A stretch of 64,000 bases of DNA from Chlorops oryzae (Eukaryota; Arthropoda; Insecta; Diptera; Chloropidae), in NCBI GenBank assembly GCA_020466095.1, contig CM035808.1, forward strand, positions 1,200,190 through 1,264,189. Reading direction: 5' to 3'. This document shows positions 1 to 10,510 of this stretch, piece after piece. Below the pieces are notes generated by a model. It saw only the letters and a list, made by a program, of their open reading frames with translations. It had not been told where the DNA came from and ran no database searches. Each line of letters starts with the position of its first letter. Positions within the stretch are counted from its first letter, which is position 1. The translations under genes and the position numbers were made by a program.

Positions 1-273
1 AAATATTTAAAAATTTCTTTCATGATGCCGCATGCCTTTGCTTAACTCGCCAGACCCTTTCGGATCTCTTTTGGACTCTTTTTCATACTTTTTAAAAATT
101 TGCAGACTCATTCCCAACTCTGCGAGTTTTAAAAATTTCGGACCTCGTTCGGACTCATTTTGGACTCATTTCGAACTCATATACATATACATATGTACAT
201 ATTTGTCAAAGTAATCGGTTATTTTTTTTTTTATTTTTTATGGAAATTAAAATATTTTCTTTGCTTGTGTGAA
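1..273. other. Upstream spacer with transposon remnant
   Basis: Bases 1-57 closely resemble about 63616-63662, the inner right end of the hAT-type element at the far end of the window (shared blocks TTTCATGATGCCGCA and CGCCAGACC). The window therefore begins just inside a remnant of that family. The rest is AT-rich with a loose GGACTC-T/A-TTT repetition and a short ACATATACATATG run just before the E2 gene. No coding signal was seen. Confidence 0.5.
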
Positions 274-765
274 ATGTCAGACTTTCTTCGACGTATTAAA
301 ATTGAGATCCGTCTTCTATTGAGTAAACCCATACCAGGTATAGTGGTAAAATGGGATGGAGTAAATTTACGTTTGGTTGATGTCATTCTGAGCGGACCCA
401 GCGGATCGCCTTTTGAAGGCGGAAAATTCAAACTGGAACTGTCCCTTCCGAACAACTATCCATTCGTGCCGCCGAAAGTTCATTTTCGAACCAAAATTTA
501 TCATCCTAATATAGCCCATCAGGGACGCGTTTGCTTGGACGTGCTCCATCACAACTGGAGCCCGGCAATGCAGATACGCACTGTGTTGCTTTCAGTTCAG
601 GCCTTGCTCAGTGCACCAAATCCTCATGATCCGACCAATAATAGAATCGCTGCTCAGTGGTTCAGAGACGAGAGGAAAGCTCTGAAAATCGCTAAAGAGT
701 GGACACTGCGCTATGCCGCCTGGGTGGAAGAAGATGACGACGAATTCGATTTAAAGAAACGATGA
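274..765 (+). CDS. Ubc13-like ubiquitin-conjugating enzyme E2, intronless
   Basis: A 163-residue E2 (UBC fold) that would accept ubiquitin from E1 on a catalytic cysteine. The HPN motif has Asn79 and the active site is GRVCLDVL with Cys87, the same numbering as human UBE2N/Ubc13. The stretch from NWSPAMQIRTVLLS to LLSAPNPHDP is diagnostic of the Ubc13/bendless branch. I chose the ATG at 274 because translation from it aligns with Ubc13 residue 1; the open frame runs upstream to 160 but that part resembles nothing. There is a single exon, whereas bendless-type genes usually have introns, so a retrocopy is likely. Odd points: positions that in UBE2N contact Mms2/UEV (Phe57, Arg70) are Ser and His here, RING-contact Met64 is Phe, Lys10 is Ile, and an acidic C-terminal tail (EEDDDEFD) extends beyond the usual 152 residues. 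The frame is intact. Family call is firm; function beyond generic E2 is inference. Confidence 0.9.
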   Translation: MSDFLRRIKIEIRLLLSKPIPGIVVKWDGVNLRLVDVILSGPSGSPFEGGKFKLELSLPNNYPFVPPKVHFRTKIYHPNIAHQGRVCLDVLHHNWSPAMQIRTVLLSVQALLSAPNPHDPTNNRIAAQWFRDERKALKIAKEWTLRYAAWVEEDDDEFDLKKR

Positions 766-3700
766 GGAGTGATATATAATATATATAATATATGTGCGTG
801 TGTGTGTGAGCTGTCCTTAACGGTTGAATATTTATTTAATAACTAACGACACATTTAGATGTTTTTCTTACTTTAGCCTTGATCTTTACCTTCCTTAGTG
901 TCAGTGTATTAAGATGGGACAGAAGCCTCTTCGATTGAGTTGCCAACAAATCAACTACATAGAGTTCATTGCCCTCACTCGCTCGCTCACACGCATCGAA
1001 TCCGACATCGGAGACGGCAACGGCCCAAAAAAACAAAAACATTGTATGGAACTAGCGCATCTAAACAAGGGATTGAAGGAGTTAAACGTAGTAAAAACGA
1101 CATGGATAGCTAAAAATAGACATGAAGCATCAAGTGCCAGCGCGGGCAATGATCCAACGATCCAAGAAGCTAAACAAAAGCAAAAAAATTCAAGCTCAGA
1201 TTTCTAAGTCCTCAGGTTGGGCGATGCACTCGCGACTGCTGCCAGTAAATATCGTTCGAGAACCTTCGTCAAAAGACTGGATGTCTTCAAAAAAGCACAT
1301 GGGAGCGGGAGGTGAGGAAAAACACGAGGACGAGAGATGACTGAACCCTATCCATTATCAAGAACGTTCAATGATCCCCTCAGAAACGGCCCAGCTTAGA
1401 ATACACCAATAGCAATAAACCAATAGCAAACGCCAATCGGCAAACGCCAAACACCGAACACCAAAGCGCATGCGCCACAAGGGACAATGGCCACAGAGAG
1501 CATGCGTGAATGGAGTCACGACATGACGTTGAGGAAGGAACAGTGTTTGCGGAAAAGGTTCGTCGACCGCAGAAATCAATGAACTGTATGCGATCATCAG
1601 CGATCGCCGATCACCGATCGCACATCATAAGCGCAATCGTGAAGCGTTTGTGTGAGTGTGTGCGTGATCTACATGCGTGAATATATTGAGGCCGGCAGAG
1701 TGCTGCAAGGATTTATATAAAATTCAGATCGACTACGATCGCACAGACTCCAATGATCGTGTTGATGCGCTATCTGGCTAGCGAGGAATGCGCTTCACGT
1801 GCTGCTCCTGTTTGCGGGTTTTTTCCATAAAACCGTATTACGTTCGCACCGCATGCTTATCCTAGGTAAATGAACTCAATTGTTGAAGGGCAGCTGGTGA
1901 CTATTGTCCGCTGAAAAGGGCCGAGATCATCGGCATAGGTATAGGAATTGGTATGAGTATAAGCATCGGTCTGTGCACTGGAATTGTGGATGACTGTGGG
2001 GTCATTGCATTTCGCAAATGCTGCAGCGACGTTGAGATTCTTTGTTCTCTCTTTTAGTTTCTTCTCAGCTCTGCAGTTCACTTAACTATCTGGTTCGCTT
2101 TTGTTGCACCATTAAGTCTAGAGTTATTCGCATAAACAGACCATTTTGGGGTCAATCACATCACGTCGCGACGCGACGCGTCATCGTCATCGTCACTGCC
2201 ACTGGCATGAGGTTTTCTACGGAAATCAGTTAAATGAATTGGAATTGAATTTTCATTGCCTCGCCGCTGATCTTTATCCGTACGGAGAATCAATGGCTAT
2301 TTACAGTTCTCTTCAATCGCATCCGTGCGAAGAAAAAGCAACAAGAGTGGGAGAGTGCGAGAACTGGAAAAACTCGCACGTGTAAATAAATTCCTCACAG
2401 ACTGAGCTGTCGAAATTTTTATATTTTGAGAAACGGATTCGGAGAAAAATATTTTTAATTTTTTTATTAATTAAAATGGGCATGATTTGTGTTGCTTTAC
2501 ATGCCGTAAGCCTGTTTCCTTTCGCCTTTCATTCGGAAAGTATTTTAAATATTACGGAAGTGAGCCGAAAAATGTCGCGCCGATCGATCGATCGATCGAT
2601 CGATGATCTGTTGCTAATAAAGGTTTTCAAGGCTTCAAGTAAGAAAATTCTATGACACTCCGGTTTCAGTGACTTCAAACCGAAAAGTAATCTTAAAATA
2701 ATATAAATAAATATGAATAAAATAAATCATAAAAGTCCATAATGATGTGTTAAATTGGTCAAACGTCCTTACGTCCGAGCGGGCGGTTCGGTTGCGATCG
2801 AGCGAAAATTGCTCTTGTCAAGCACGACAATGCGGCATTGCGACAATGCGATGTTTAGGTGTGATTAGAGTACGTAATCCGCAGATACGATTTCAGATAC
2901 CTTGACATCTTTCATAGTCACAGCGAGCGTTCGTTAAACCCAAATCACAGCAACAACAGCAACAAGAGTCGCTGCTAGCAAACCCTCGCTGAACGGAGGA
3001 GCGTAGTAGTAGCGCGGCGCCGGACGCTCCACTCGATTGCAGCCGAAAAAAAAAAAGATCTGATAGACTGATAGCGCGATGGTGATCGCCACTGATCGCG
3101 ATTTGTCCGACCACAAAATTAGCATTTTCTCAAAAGTCGTCGTCGTCGTTGTCGTCGTCGTCGCGGCGCGTCGTTTCGGTGCATTCGGCCGCGCTTTATT
3201 TCATTGCGTCGCGACACATTCGAGTATTTCAAAAGCACGGACCGCTAGAAAAAAGTCCAAAAATAAAGCGACAAAAAAAAAACACATCAGCGAAGGGGTG
3301 TCTGGGCAAGCTTTTTCTGAATTTGCATAATCCGATGATCGGTGCTAATCACGGGGGGTGCGGGGGAGATCTAGCGTCGGAAGCTGATGCCGCTGCCGTT
3401 ACTGCAATAGAGAATTTCGTGCCGCATTCATCACGGCTTACCGGCTTACAGCATTGCGAGGCATTCCACACACGCACGCACACAGACTCCGCGATTCATG
3501 CTGCCCCGCCAATGTGGACTGAGCCGATTCGTAGTTCATTGGCTTCTGCACCATTTTGAGATCAATGCACCTGAGGCTGAGATTTAAAAAAAAAATGTAT
3601 TTTTTATTAATTTTTCTTATTTTTTGTGTGTTTAGTTTAGTTTAATTTGCTCCGTTGACAGCCTTCGTCGTCGCTGTCGCAGCTACTGCGCAGCCGCAAC

Positions 3701-4565
3701 AGGTCTCTTGAGACAAGATCGCGATCGCGTCGTCGCGTGGCATTTTCGCTATGACTGCGCCGACCGCACGAACGGCAGAAACCTTGCGCATGAACGAATC
3801 CATGGACACGTCGTGCGCTCGACTAAGAAGAATGCCACACGTATGTATACTACAGCCGCGCGATAGTGCTGGTGCGCTGGTGTACTGGCGGGCCTAGCCT
3901 CCAAGCCGTCTAATGCAACTAACTTACTCTCGAACGACGCAGCGGCGCAGCGGCGCGCTTCGGAAGCGGCGCGGCAGCAGGAATTTTCGAAAAGTCGGGG
4001 ATTTTTCAACGGATTTTTCAGCTCATTTTTTGGCTTATGCAAATTTTGATTTGAGATTTTTTGTTTTTTTTTAATGCACTTAACTCGTTCTGACATTTGA
4101 AATGCACATTTGGCATGCGCGGCCGACAGCGCAACGAATCCGAATCGATGAGCTAAGCCCCAGCGTGCGGTCGATGAGTGGCGGTGGCGGTGGTGCAGAA
4201 TGCTAATTTTCTATATTACGAATAATTTAGTGCCAGAAAAAATTTTTAGGTATCTACATTTTGAATAATGAAACTTCTAAGCTTGAAAAAGTCCCGATCA
4301 TTCAATTTTTTTTTTTTTTTTCGCTTTTATTGGATTGTGTTGAATTTTTACAAATAATTGTGCAGAAATTATTGCAAGTATTCAACACGTGCAAACATTT
4401 GGAGGCAGTTACAATCAAAAACACAGTTAATAAAATTGCTTCCATGTCTTTGTATGTGTTGAATATCTGCAGGAACTCCAGGGCTATTGAAAGCATATAG
4501 TTATAGTGTAGAATTCAATCGATTGATAAACCAGAGATATGCCAAATATTTCAGTGGAAATTCTC
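766..4565. other. Gene-poor spacer with simple-sequence islands
   Basis: An AT tract (TATATAATATATA) follows the E2 stop. Further on are short CAACAG and GTC-GTC trinucleotide runs (about 2945-2970 and 3137-3175), a run of GATCGATC, and GC-richer patches at 3350-3500 and 3850-3990. Several open frames of 60-136 codons exist but lack domains, codon bias or splice logic. It could be 5' flank or intron of a gene outside the window. Confidence 0.5.
2578..2607. repeat. (ATCG)n microsatellite
   Basis: About six tandem CGAT units. The same tetranucleotide recurs near 14451, 27391-27411 and 33934-33949. Confidence 0.8.
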
Positions 4566-4817
4566 TACACAGAGAAAAAAATCAACCAGAAAACTGGTTA
4601 AATCAAAAGGAAAAACATACAAAACGGCTTCAACAAGGAATATTTTTGATTTAACAATTTTTCTTGTTGGAAAAAATAAAGATTTTCCTTTTGAATCAAC
4701 CATATTTCAGGTTGAATTGAAATGATAATTTTCAAAAATGGATTTAAATTTAAATTGTTGAACCAACCACGGACATAATTGAAATGACAAGATAATTAAA
4801 AAAAAAAAAAAAAAATC

Positions 4818-4979
4818 TTAACCCTTTAATGCCAAAAATTTTTATTTTCAATAAAAAGTTTAGATATGACTAATTTTGGCTAGAGAAACATGAATCTAAA
4901 ATAGTTATTATTAGTTTTTTTTGGGTAATTTGTTCGAAAAAAGTCCGTCTAGAGACGGAGCCAGGAGCTAGAGGGTTAA
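4818..4979. mobile_element. TTAA-flanked small MITE inside copy 1
   Basis: Starts TTAACCCTTTAATGCC and ends GAGGGTTAA, with a perfect 7-bp stem TCCGTCT/AGACGGA near its right end. The same module is present in all four outer elements and resembles the free-standing TTAACCC..GGGTTAA elements at 15-18 kb and 28 kb. The TTAA ends fit a piggyBac-like target, but no transposase is present. Confidence 0.6.
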
Positions 4980-5093
4980 ATAAACCCATAAAAAAGAAAT
5001 GTCAAAACAAATTTATTGAACGTTCAAATCAAATGGCCACAGAGCCGTCTGCTGAACATAACCCCAATAAATAGCCATCGGATGGACTTCATC

Positions 5094-5682
5094 TAGGGAT
5101 GGGCAAAAAACATCGATATATCAAAACATCGATATTTTTAAAACGATATATCGAAAATGTATGCCGATATTTTTGCTCGGCGATATATCGTACATCGATA
5201 TACTTTTCCCGACATCGAAAGCGATATTTTTTATATGTCTGTCGTTGTAAACATGTGCTTCACACTTATTTCTCTTGGATATAAAGCGGCATTTTAATCG
5301 TTCATGTTTTATCTTATCGTATCATATCTTATCATTCCATCTGAGAACTCGAAAACGTCCTTTTTGTACACTCCAATTTTGTCTAAAATATGTACAGTGT
5401 ACTCTGTCTTAAGCAACAACCTACGGGACCGAAAGATCTGTCCGCTTAACAGAGGTGTTCGCTTAAAAGGAAAGATTTGAGAAGCAGGAGCACTAGAAAT
5501 CCTGAAATCTATCATTTAAGAGTAGTCTCCGCTTAGGAGGGTTCCCTTTAAGCAGTACAATAGTCATTTTTAAGTGGTATTTATAATGTCGATATATCGA
5601 AGACTCGATATTTCTCCCCCGATGCTTTTTAAATAAATCGATACGATATATATCGATGTATTTTCCCATATTTCCCATCCCT
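5094..5682 (+). mobile_element. hAT-type MITE nested in copy 1
   Basis: Terminal inverted repeats TAGGGATGGGCAAAAA.. and ..TTTCCCATCCCT. It is flanked by a perfect 8-bp duplication ACTTCATC (5086-5093 and 5683-5690). The interior is full of the dyad ATCGATATATCG. The 589-bp length with no coding frame makes it non-autonomous. Eight-bp duplication plus YAGGG termini is the hAT signature. The same insertion, at the same site and orientation, is seen in copies 3 and 4, while copy 2 has the empty site. Confidence 0.88.
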
Positions 5683-5962
5683 ACTTCATCCGATTTTGTC
5701 ACTCCGTTGTCGTGCGACTGCTTTCGCAATGCTTAAAAAGTTCTAAGATTAATATATATCTTAGATGTCCTATTTTATAAACCAAATGAGAATTATACCG
5801 AATTTAAAGAAATGTCATTAAACATATTTCCTTTACATCAACCAAAAATATTGTTGACTCAACCATTTTTCTTTTGAAATTTTTGTTCTTCTCGAAAATC
5901 AAAAGGAATGTGAATAACAATGCGACCTTTAAAAAAAATGATGTTTAAATTCGCTCAGTGTA

Positions 5963-6531
5963 GTATTACACGGTGAATAGATAAATTGAAAATAAATAAA
6001 TTTTTGAATTTAGTTTTTGAAAGAACTTGGTACATATAGAAACTTCCTTTAATTGTCTCTTTCAGAATCGCTATTAGTCAGTTTTAAATCGATTTCGGAG
6101 AGTGTGGCCGCGAATTAAGTTGCGCAATTGTATATGGCTGCAACTCGTTATCCCTTAAGTTTTTTTTTACTATCTTTAACAAAGCTTTCGCCTCAGGCAT
6201 GGAGAAAAGAATTGTACAAATAAGTGACCCGAAAAGACTCCATCTAGTGGGTAGAATAACGCCATTTTTGGCTCATGGCCGATATGAATTTGTTGGGAAT
6301 TTTTTGATGAAAAGGAAAAATGAAGAACAAAACTGGATAGCTTCTTGGGGCATACAAACTGCATCTGAGGATACCGTTTTGACACTGCAAAAATTGAATT
6401 TTTTTTAAACAATTATTACAAGCACCGATTTAGATCGGATGAGTCCTGATTAACGCTGATCTTAGAGAGTGTTGCTCTCTTTCTTTTGCGGTCTATAGTA
6501 TACACTCTTAAACGTATAAGGGACAAATCTG
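5963..6531. other. Spacer without recognised gene
   Basis: AT-rich sequence with overlapping short open frames on both strands at 6176-6412, which are mutual shadows. No domain was recognised. The last 100 bases may already belong to the RTE-like fragment that follows. Confidence 0.4.
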
Positions 6532-6756
6532 TCCAGACATGTCCTGAGAGCAAATGAGGAGACTTTGGCAAAGAAAGGCTACGCAGTGGAAATTCAAGGT
6601 TACAGAAAACGGGGCCGTCCGAAACAGCGCTGGATGGACACAATAAAATGGGACCTAAGGCTGTGGGACTTACCTCGGATGATGCAACCGACAGAACAAA
6701 ATGGAGGAACTGGTCGCGTTTTGCGGACCCCGGGATAGTTAAACACGCAAGAAGAA
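6532..6756 (+). pseudogene. RTE-like non-LTR retrotransposon, C-terminal fragment
   Basis: Translates to the characteristic tail of insect endonuclease-reverse transcriptases: GYRKRGRPKQRWMDTIKWDL, then after a frameshift near 6672 the frame continues DDATDRTKWRNWSRFADPG. The motif order GRPKxRWMD..DLR..(A/T)DRxKWR is typical of RTE-clade ORFs. It ends in an AAGAAGAAG run as such elements often do. The RT domain itself is missing (5' truncation) and the frame is broken, so this is a dead copy. Confidence 0.72.
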
Positions 6757-9574
6757 GAAGTTTTTCATTTCTGACAGAACTGGGGAGAGCCCCTTAATCA
6801 GGGAAATTTCTTTTGCCTTCCGAAATGAATTTTTGAATATTGCGTTTCTCGAAAATCACGTGGGAAATTGTAATAAAACACCTGGAAAATTTTTTCGCGC
6901 TCATCGCTCATTGCTTGAAACAGTGGTTTTAAATTACATCGAGCGGAAAAGAACGTAAACAAATCTTAAACACAATCGAGCCGTCAATAAAAGTCAGCGA
7001 AATTTATTTTTGAAAGAAAAGAGAAAACAAGAATTTTTGCAAAAATCCAGAATCGGCAAAATACGCGCAAACAATGTCCCAAAAACAAGCGTCGTCGGCG
7101 GAGTAAAATGGAAAAAATCCAAAAAATCCAAAAAAAAAAAAAAAGCAAAAAGTTTTAAAAATCCGAGCCGGAAAAAAACCGAAAAGCAATTCAAAATAAT
7201 TTATTAAAAAGATAAAGAAGAGTAGAGGTTATAGATCTCAAAATGTCTGGAATTGTAAACAAGAGGACTGAAGAATTAACCTTGACATATAAAGAGTTCC
7301 CTAGAAGAAGAAATTTCGCAATTTTGCAAAAAAAAAAAAAAAAAAAACAAATGAGGACAAAAAAAGCTACCGAATTACAAATTTTTTTTGGAAGAATACG
7401 CCACAAACTGATAAGAATGGACAAGCTTCGTCGAGTGCAAGGGAAAAATAAGAATTTCTTTTTTTTTTTTTATTGTTGATGATATTCATTGAGAAATTTC
7501 GTTCGTTGACGTTCGGTTAGCCGAACAGAGAAATTCGATATGACCAGAAGAAGGAAGAACCGGAAACTTGATATTCAAATTGGCCTTCAAAGCGTTAACG
7601 ATCGATTTAATTGAGAAAAAAGCGAAATGCTTTTCAGTTCGATGGCTTATTAGGAAAGGGATCAAAACATATTCCCACTGCACCTCGATCTACAATGATC
7701 GATAATTCAAAAAGCCCATAATCTATAATCGAATTTCAATTCCTAAGGCTAAAGGCAAACAAATGACAAACTGGTTGTCGTCGTCGATCTTTACGACGAC
7801 CTGTCATCATCGTTCGGAGTCTGTTATTGAGCATTCAAAAGTTTTTGGAGGGCATTGTCATATAGTAATCAAAGATTTAGAGCCATTTGCATTGAACTCC
7901 CATTATAATGACGGTTCTTGAATTTAAGTCTCAAGGACAATGACGACAAAAGCGCTCGGAAGAGTCTACTACACACCTTCAAGGAGACTAATCGACTACG
8001 AACAATGATTGCGGAATTCCGCATTTTGATATTTTTTGGGTCTCGAATCTTAATCAAATTCGGATGTACACAAATTTGTATCTGTAAAATGTAAAATGTA
8101 AAATGCTTCCACAATTTTCCATTGGCCATAAGCCAGTTTAAGCCACTAAGATCAAAGCTAACCATTAAGCCAATGCGTATTCAAATTAATTAGATATCAA
8201 GAGACCTTTGAGGCTTTGTGTGTTCCTTTCGCTGTGATCTGAATTAATTTGTATTGCCCTCTGATATTGATACGGATATTTAAAATACAAATTTGTTGAT
8301 CAAACTATGATGATGGGATCATGAAGACCTCCAACGAAAATTTATATAAAATCGAAAATATTTATACTTTATACCATTCGAATAATCCTGGACAATTGCA
8401 CCTATATTCGACATTTGGCTATTTTATCGACCTATGGAATATTCAACTCTATTTCCACACTCCACAGGGGCAGAGTGCGATTTTTGAGATTCAAGTATAC
8501 ACATGCACACGTTGAATTCTCAAAAAGTGCCTCCGCCATCACTTTAGATCCTCTATTAAAGCCATATTGCTCCATCACTGATCTGGTCTTTCGAATTTTA
8601 TAATTTAATTCCCATACACAATCCATCTAGTAAATTCAATCAAATATTCATAGAAATAAAAATAGAATTAAAAAAAATTTTTTTGCAATTTCTAATTTCA
8701 AGGACTGATTGCCGTCTCATTTTCTATGCACTTTATTGTCAGTTTGTATTGCTGGAAAATTTCAATGAAATGTGATAAACGAGACAGCTCGGCAGCATCG
8801 GACTATTCTGGATTGTAGATAAAGCTTTACAACAACATCAACAAACACTCCTTACAACAATTGATTCTCAATCGTATGCATATTGTATATAAATATAAAA
8901 ATATATAAAAAATACATGTCAATTTCTATATTTACATATATGTAGGAGTGCATTGTGAAAAGTGGTTACCATGCGTTCATACATATGTATGCAAACGAAT
9001 GTATGAAAATCAAGACACATTGAATGAATTACAATTGAGACTGACGAGTAAGGTTTTGTGCCTTCAAGCGACATTGATCGGAATTACTTATTTGAATGTA
9101 CATATGTATATGCACCCCGCCGACCGTATTGTATATGCACTTACATTTTGATATGTCGATCGCAATGGGTTTTTTGTCAAAAGCGATAATTCATTTTCTA
9201 ATTTGCTTCGATTGTAAATTTAAATTCTCAATGAACGGAAGAGGAATTTTTCATCTCAAGTCTATACTTTCCATTAACTTGAATAATGCATTTTAATTAA
9301 TTTTGCTTTTTACCGCCTTTGCATGGGATTTTTTTTTTTTTTGTTCAATTTTTTATAGGTAGGTACGTATGTTTCTTTGAATTAAAAAAAAAAAAAAATT
9401 TTTTTGCATTAGATAAGTATTTGTAAAAATTGTTATAATTTTTTTCAGGTTTATTGGAAGTTTGTTTATTACTTTTTTAATATTCTTAAATTTTTAAAAA
9501 AAATTTTAAATTTAAAAAAAAATTTAAATTTTAAATTACTTATTCAAAATTTAAAATTTTTAAAAATTTTATGT
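6757..9574. other. Spacer without recognised gene
   Basis: AT-rich with A/T homopolymers (7131-7144, 7327-7345, 7458-7471) and ACATATGTATG motifs at 8930-9120. The open frames are 60-100 codons, low complexity (Lys/Phe-rich) and unsupported. Confidence 0.45.
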
Positions 9575-10222
9575 TAGGGGTATTCACAAAGGCGTGTTAA
9601 AAACGTTGGAAAGTCGGAAAATTGCGACTTCTTAAAAAAATTTGTATCTTGAACAACCTTTTAAGCAGATAAAATTTTCCGATTTTCCGACTTTACTATT
9701 TTCCGAATTTTAAATTTTTTTTGGAAATTTAACTTTTTAAATTTTTTAATTGAAATTTTTTTAATTTTTCTAATATTTTTATTTTTTCTAATATTTTTTA
9801 AAAATATTTTTCAATATTTTAATTTTTATAATTTATTTTTTATAATTAATTTTTTATAATTTATTTTTTTATAATTAAATTTTTTATAATTTATTTTTAA
9901 TAATTAATTTTTTATAATTAATTTTTTATAATTAATTTTTATAATTAATTTTTTATAATTAATTTTTTATAATTAATTTTTTATAATTAATTTTTTGTAA
10001 TTAATTTTTTATAATTAATTTTTTATAATTAATTTTTAAAATTCTTAAAATTTTGATTAATTTTTATTTCATTTTTTTTTTAGTTTTTGTTAATTTTTCG
10101 AAAGTTTTTATTTTTTTCATTTAACAAAATTTTCATTTTTTTACAAAAAAAAAAATTATTAAAAATAAAATTTTCAGATTTTCCGACTTTACTATTTTCC
10201 GACGTGTTAGTGAATACTCCTA
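9575..10222. mobile_element. hAT-like element with AT minisatellite
   Basis: The left end TAGGGGTATTCACAAAGG and the right end ..TTAGTGAATACTCCTA are inverted, and both are followed inward by CGACTTTCC-type sequence, giving an imperfect terminal repeat of about 45 bp. TAGGGGTATTCAC is a common hAT terminus. I see no convincing 8-bp target duplication in the AT-rich flanks. No coding frame. Confidence 0.6.
9822..10040. repeat. AT-rich minisatellite, unit about 13-14 bp (TTTTTTATAATTAA)
   Basis: About 15 near-identical units, a few carrying a G. A much shorter, unexpanded version of the same stretch appears at 10360-10400 in the partial duplicate that follows. Confidence 0.85.
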
Positions 10223-10510
10223 TTTTAAAAAATTTTAAATTTAAATTTTTTTTTTAATTTAATTTTTTAAATTTTTTAATTGAAATTTTTTTATATTTTT
10301 TAATTTTATTTTTCTAATATTTTTATTTTTTCTAATATTTTTTTAAAAATATTTTTTAATTTTTATAATTAGTTTTTTGTAATTAATTTTTTTTAATTCT
10401 TAAAATTTTGTTTAATTTTTTTAAATTTTTTTTAGTTTTTGTTAATTTTTCGAAAGTTTTTATTTTTTTCATTAAACAAAATTTTCATTTTTTAACAACA
10501 AAAAAAAATT
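10223..10510 (+). repeat. Direct partial duplicate of 9710-10150
   Basis: The block running from TTTAATTGAAATTTTT through CTAATATTTTTATTTTTTC to GTTAATTTTTCGAAAG and AACAAAATTTTCATTTTT is repeated in the same order as in the preceding element. The minisatellite is collapsed to about two units. Confidence 0.7.

Larger units (their letters stand above)
4566..5962 (+). mobile_element. TACACAGAGA-ended DNA element, copy 1 (with nested hAT MITE)
   Basis: First of four same-orientation copies (also 19703, 30873, 45339). The left end reads TACACAGAGAAAAAAATCAA; the right end reads ..CTCAGTGTA, an imperfect terminal inverted repeat. The interior includes TTGTTGACTCAACCATTTTT and AATCAACCATATTTCAGG, which are nearly identical in all copies. 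It has no transposase frame and so is non-autonomous. It holds two further insertions, a TTAA-flanked MITE (4818-4979) and a hAT-type MITE (5094-5682). The superfamily of the outer element is not clear to me. Confidence 0.8.

Noticed and set aside
3149..3559. 136-codon frame
   Set aside because: No recognised domain and Ser/Arg start derived from GTC repeats; not enough to call a gene.
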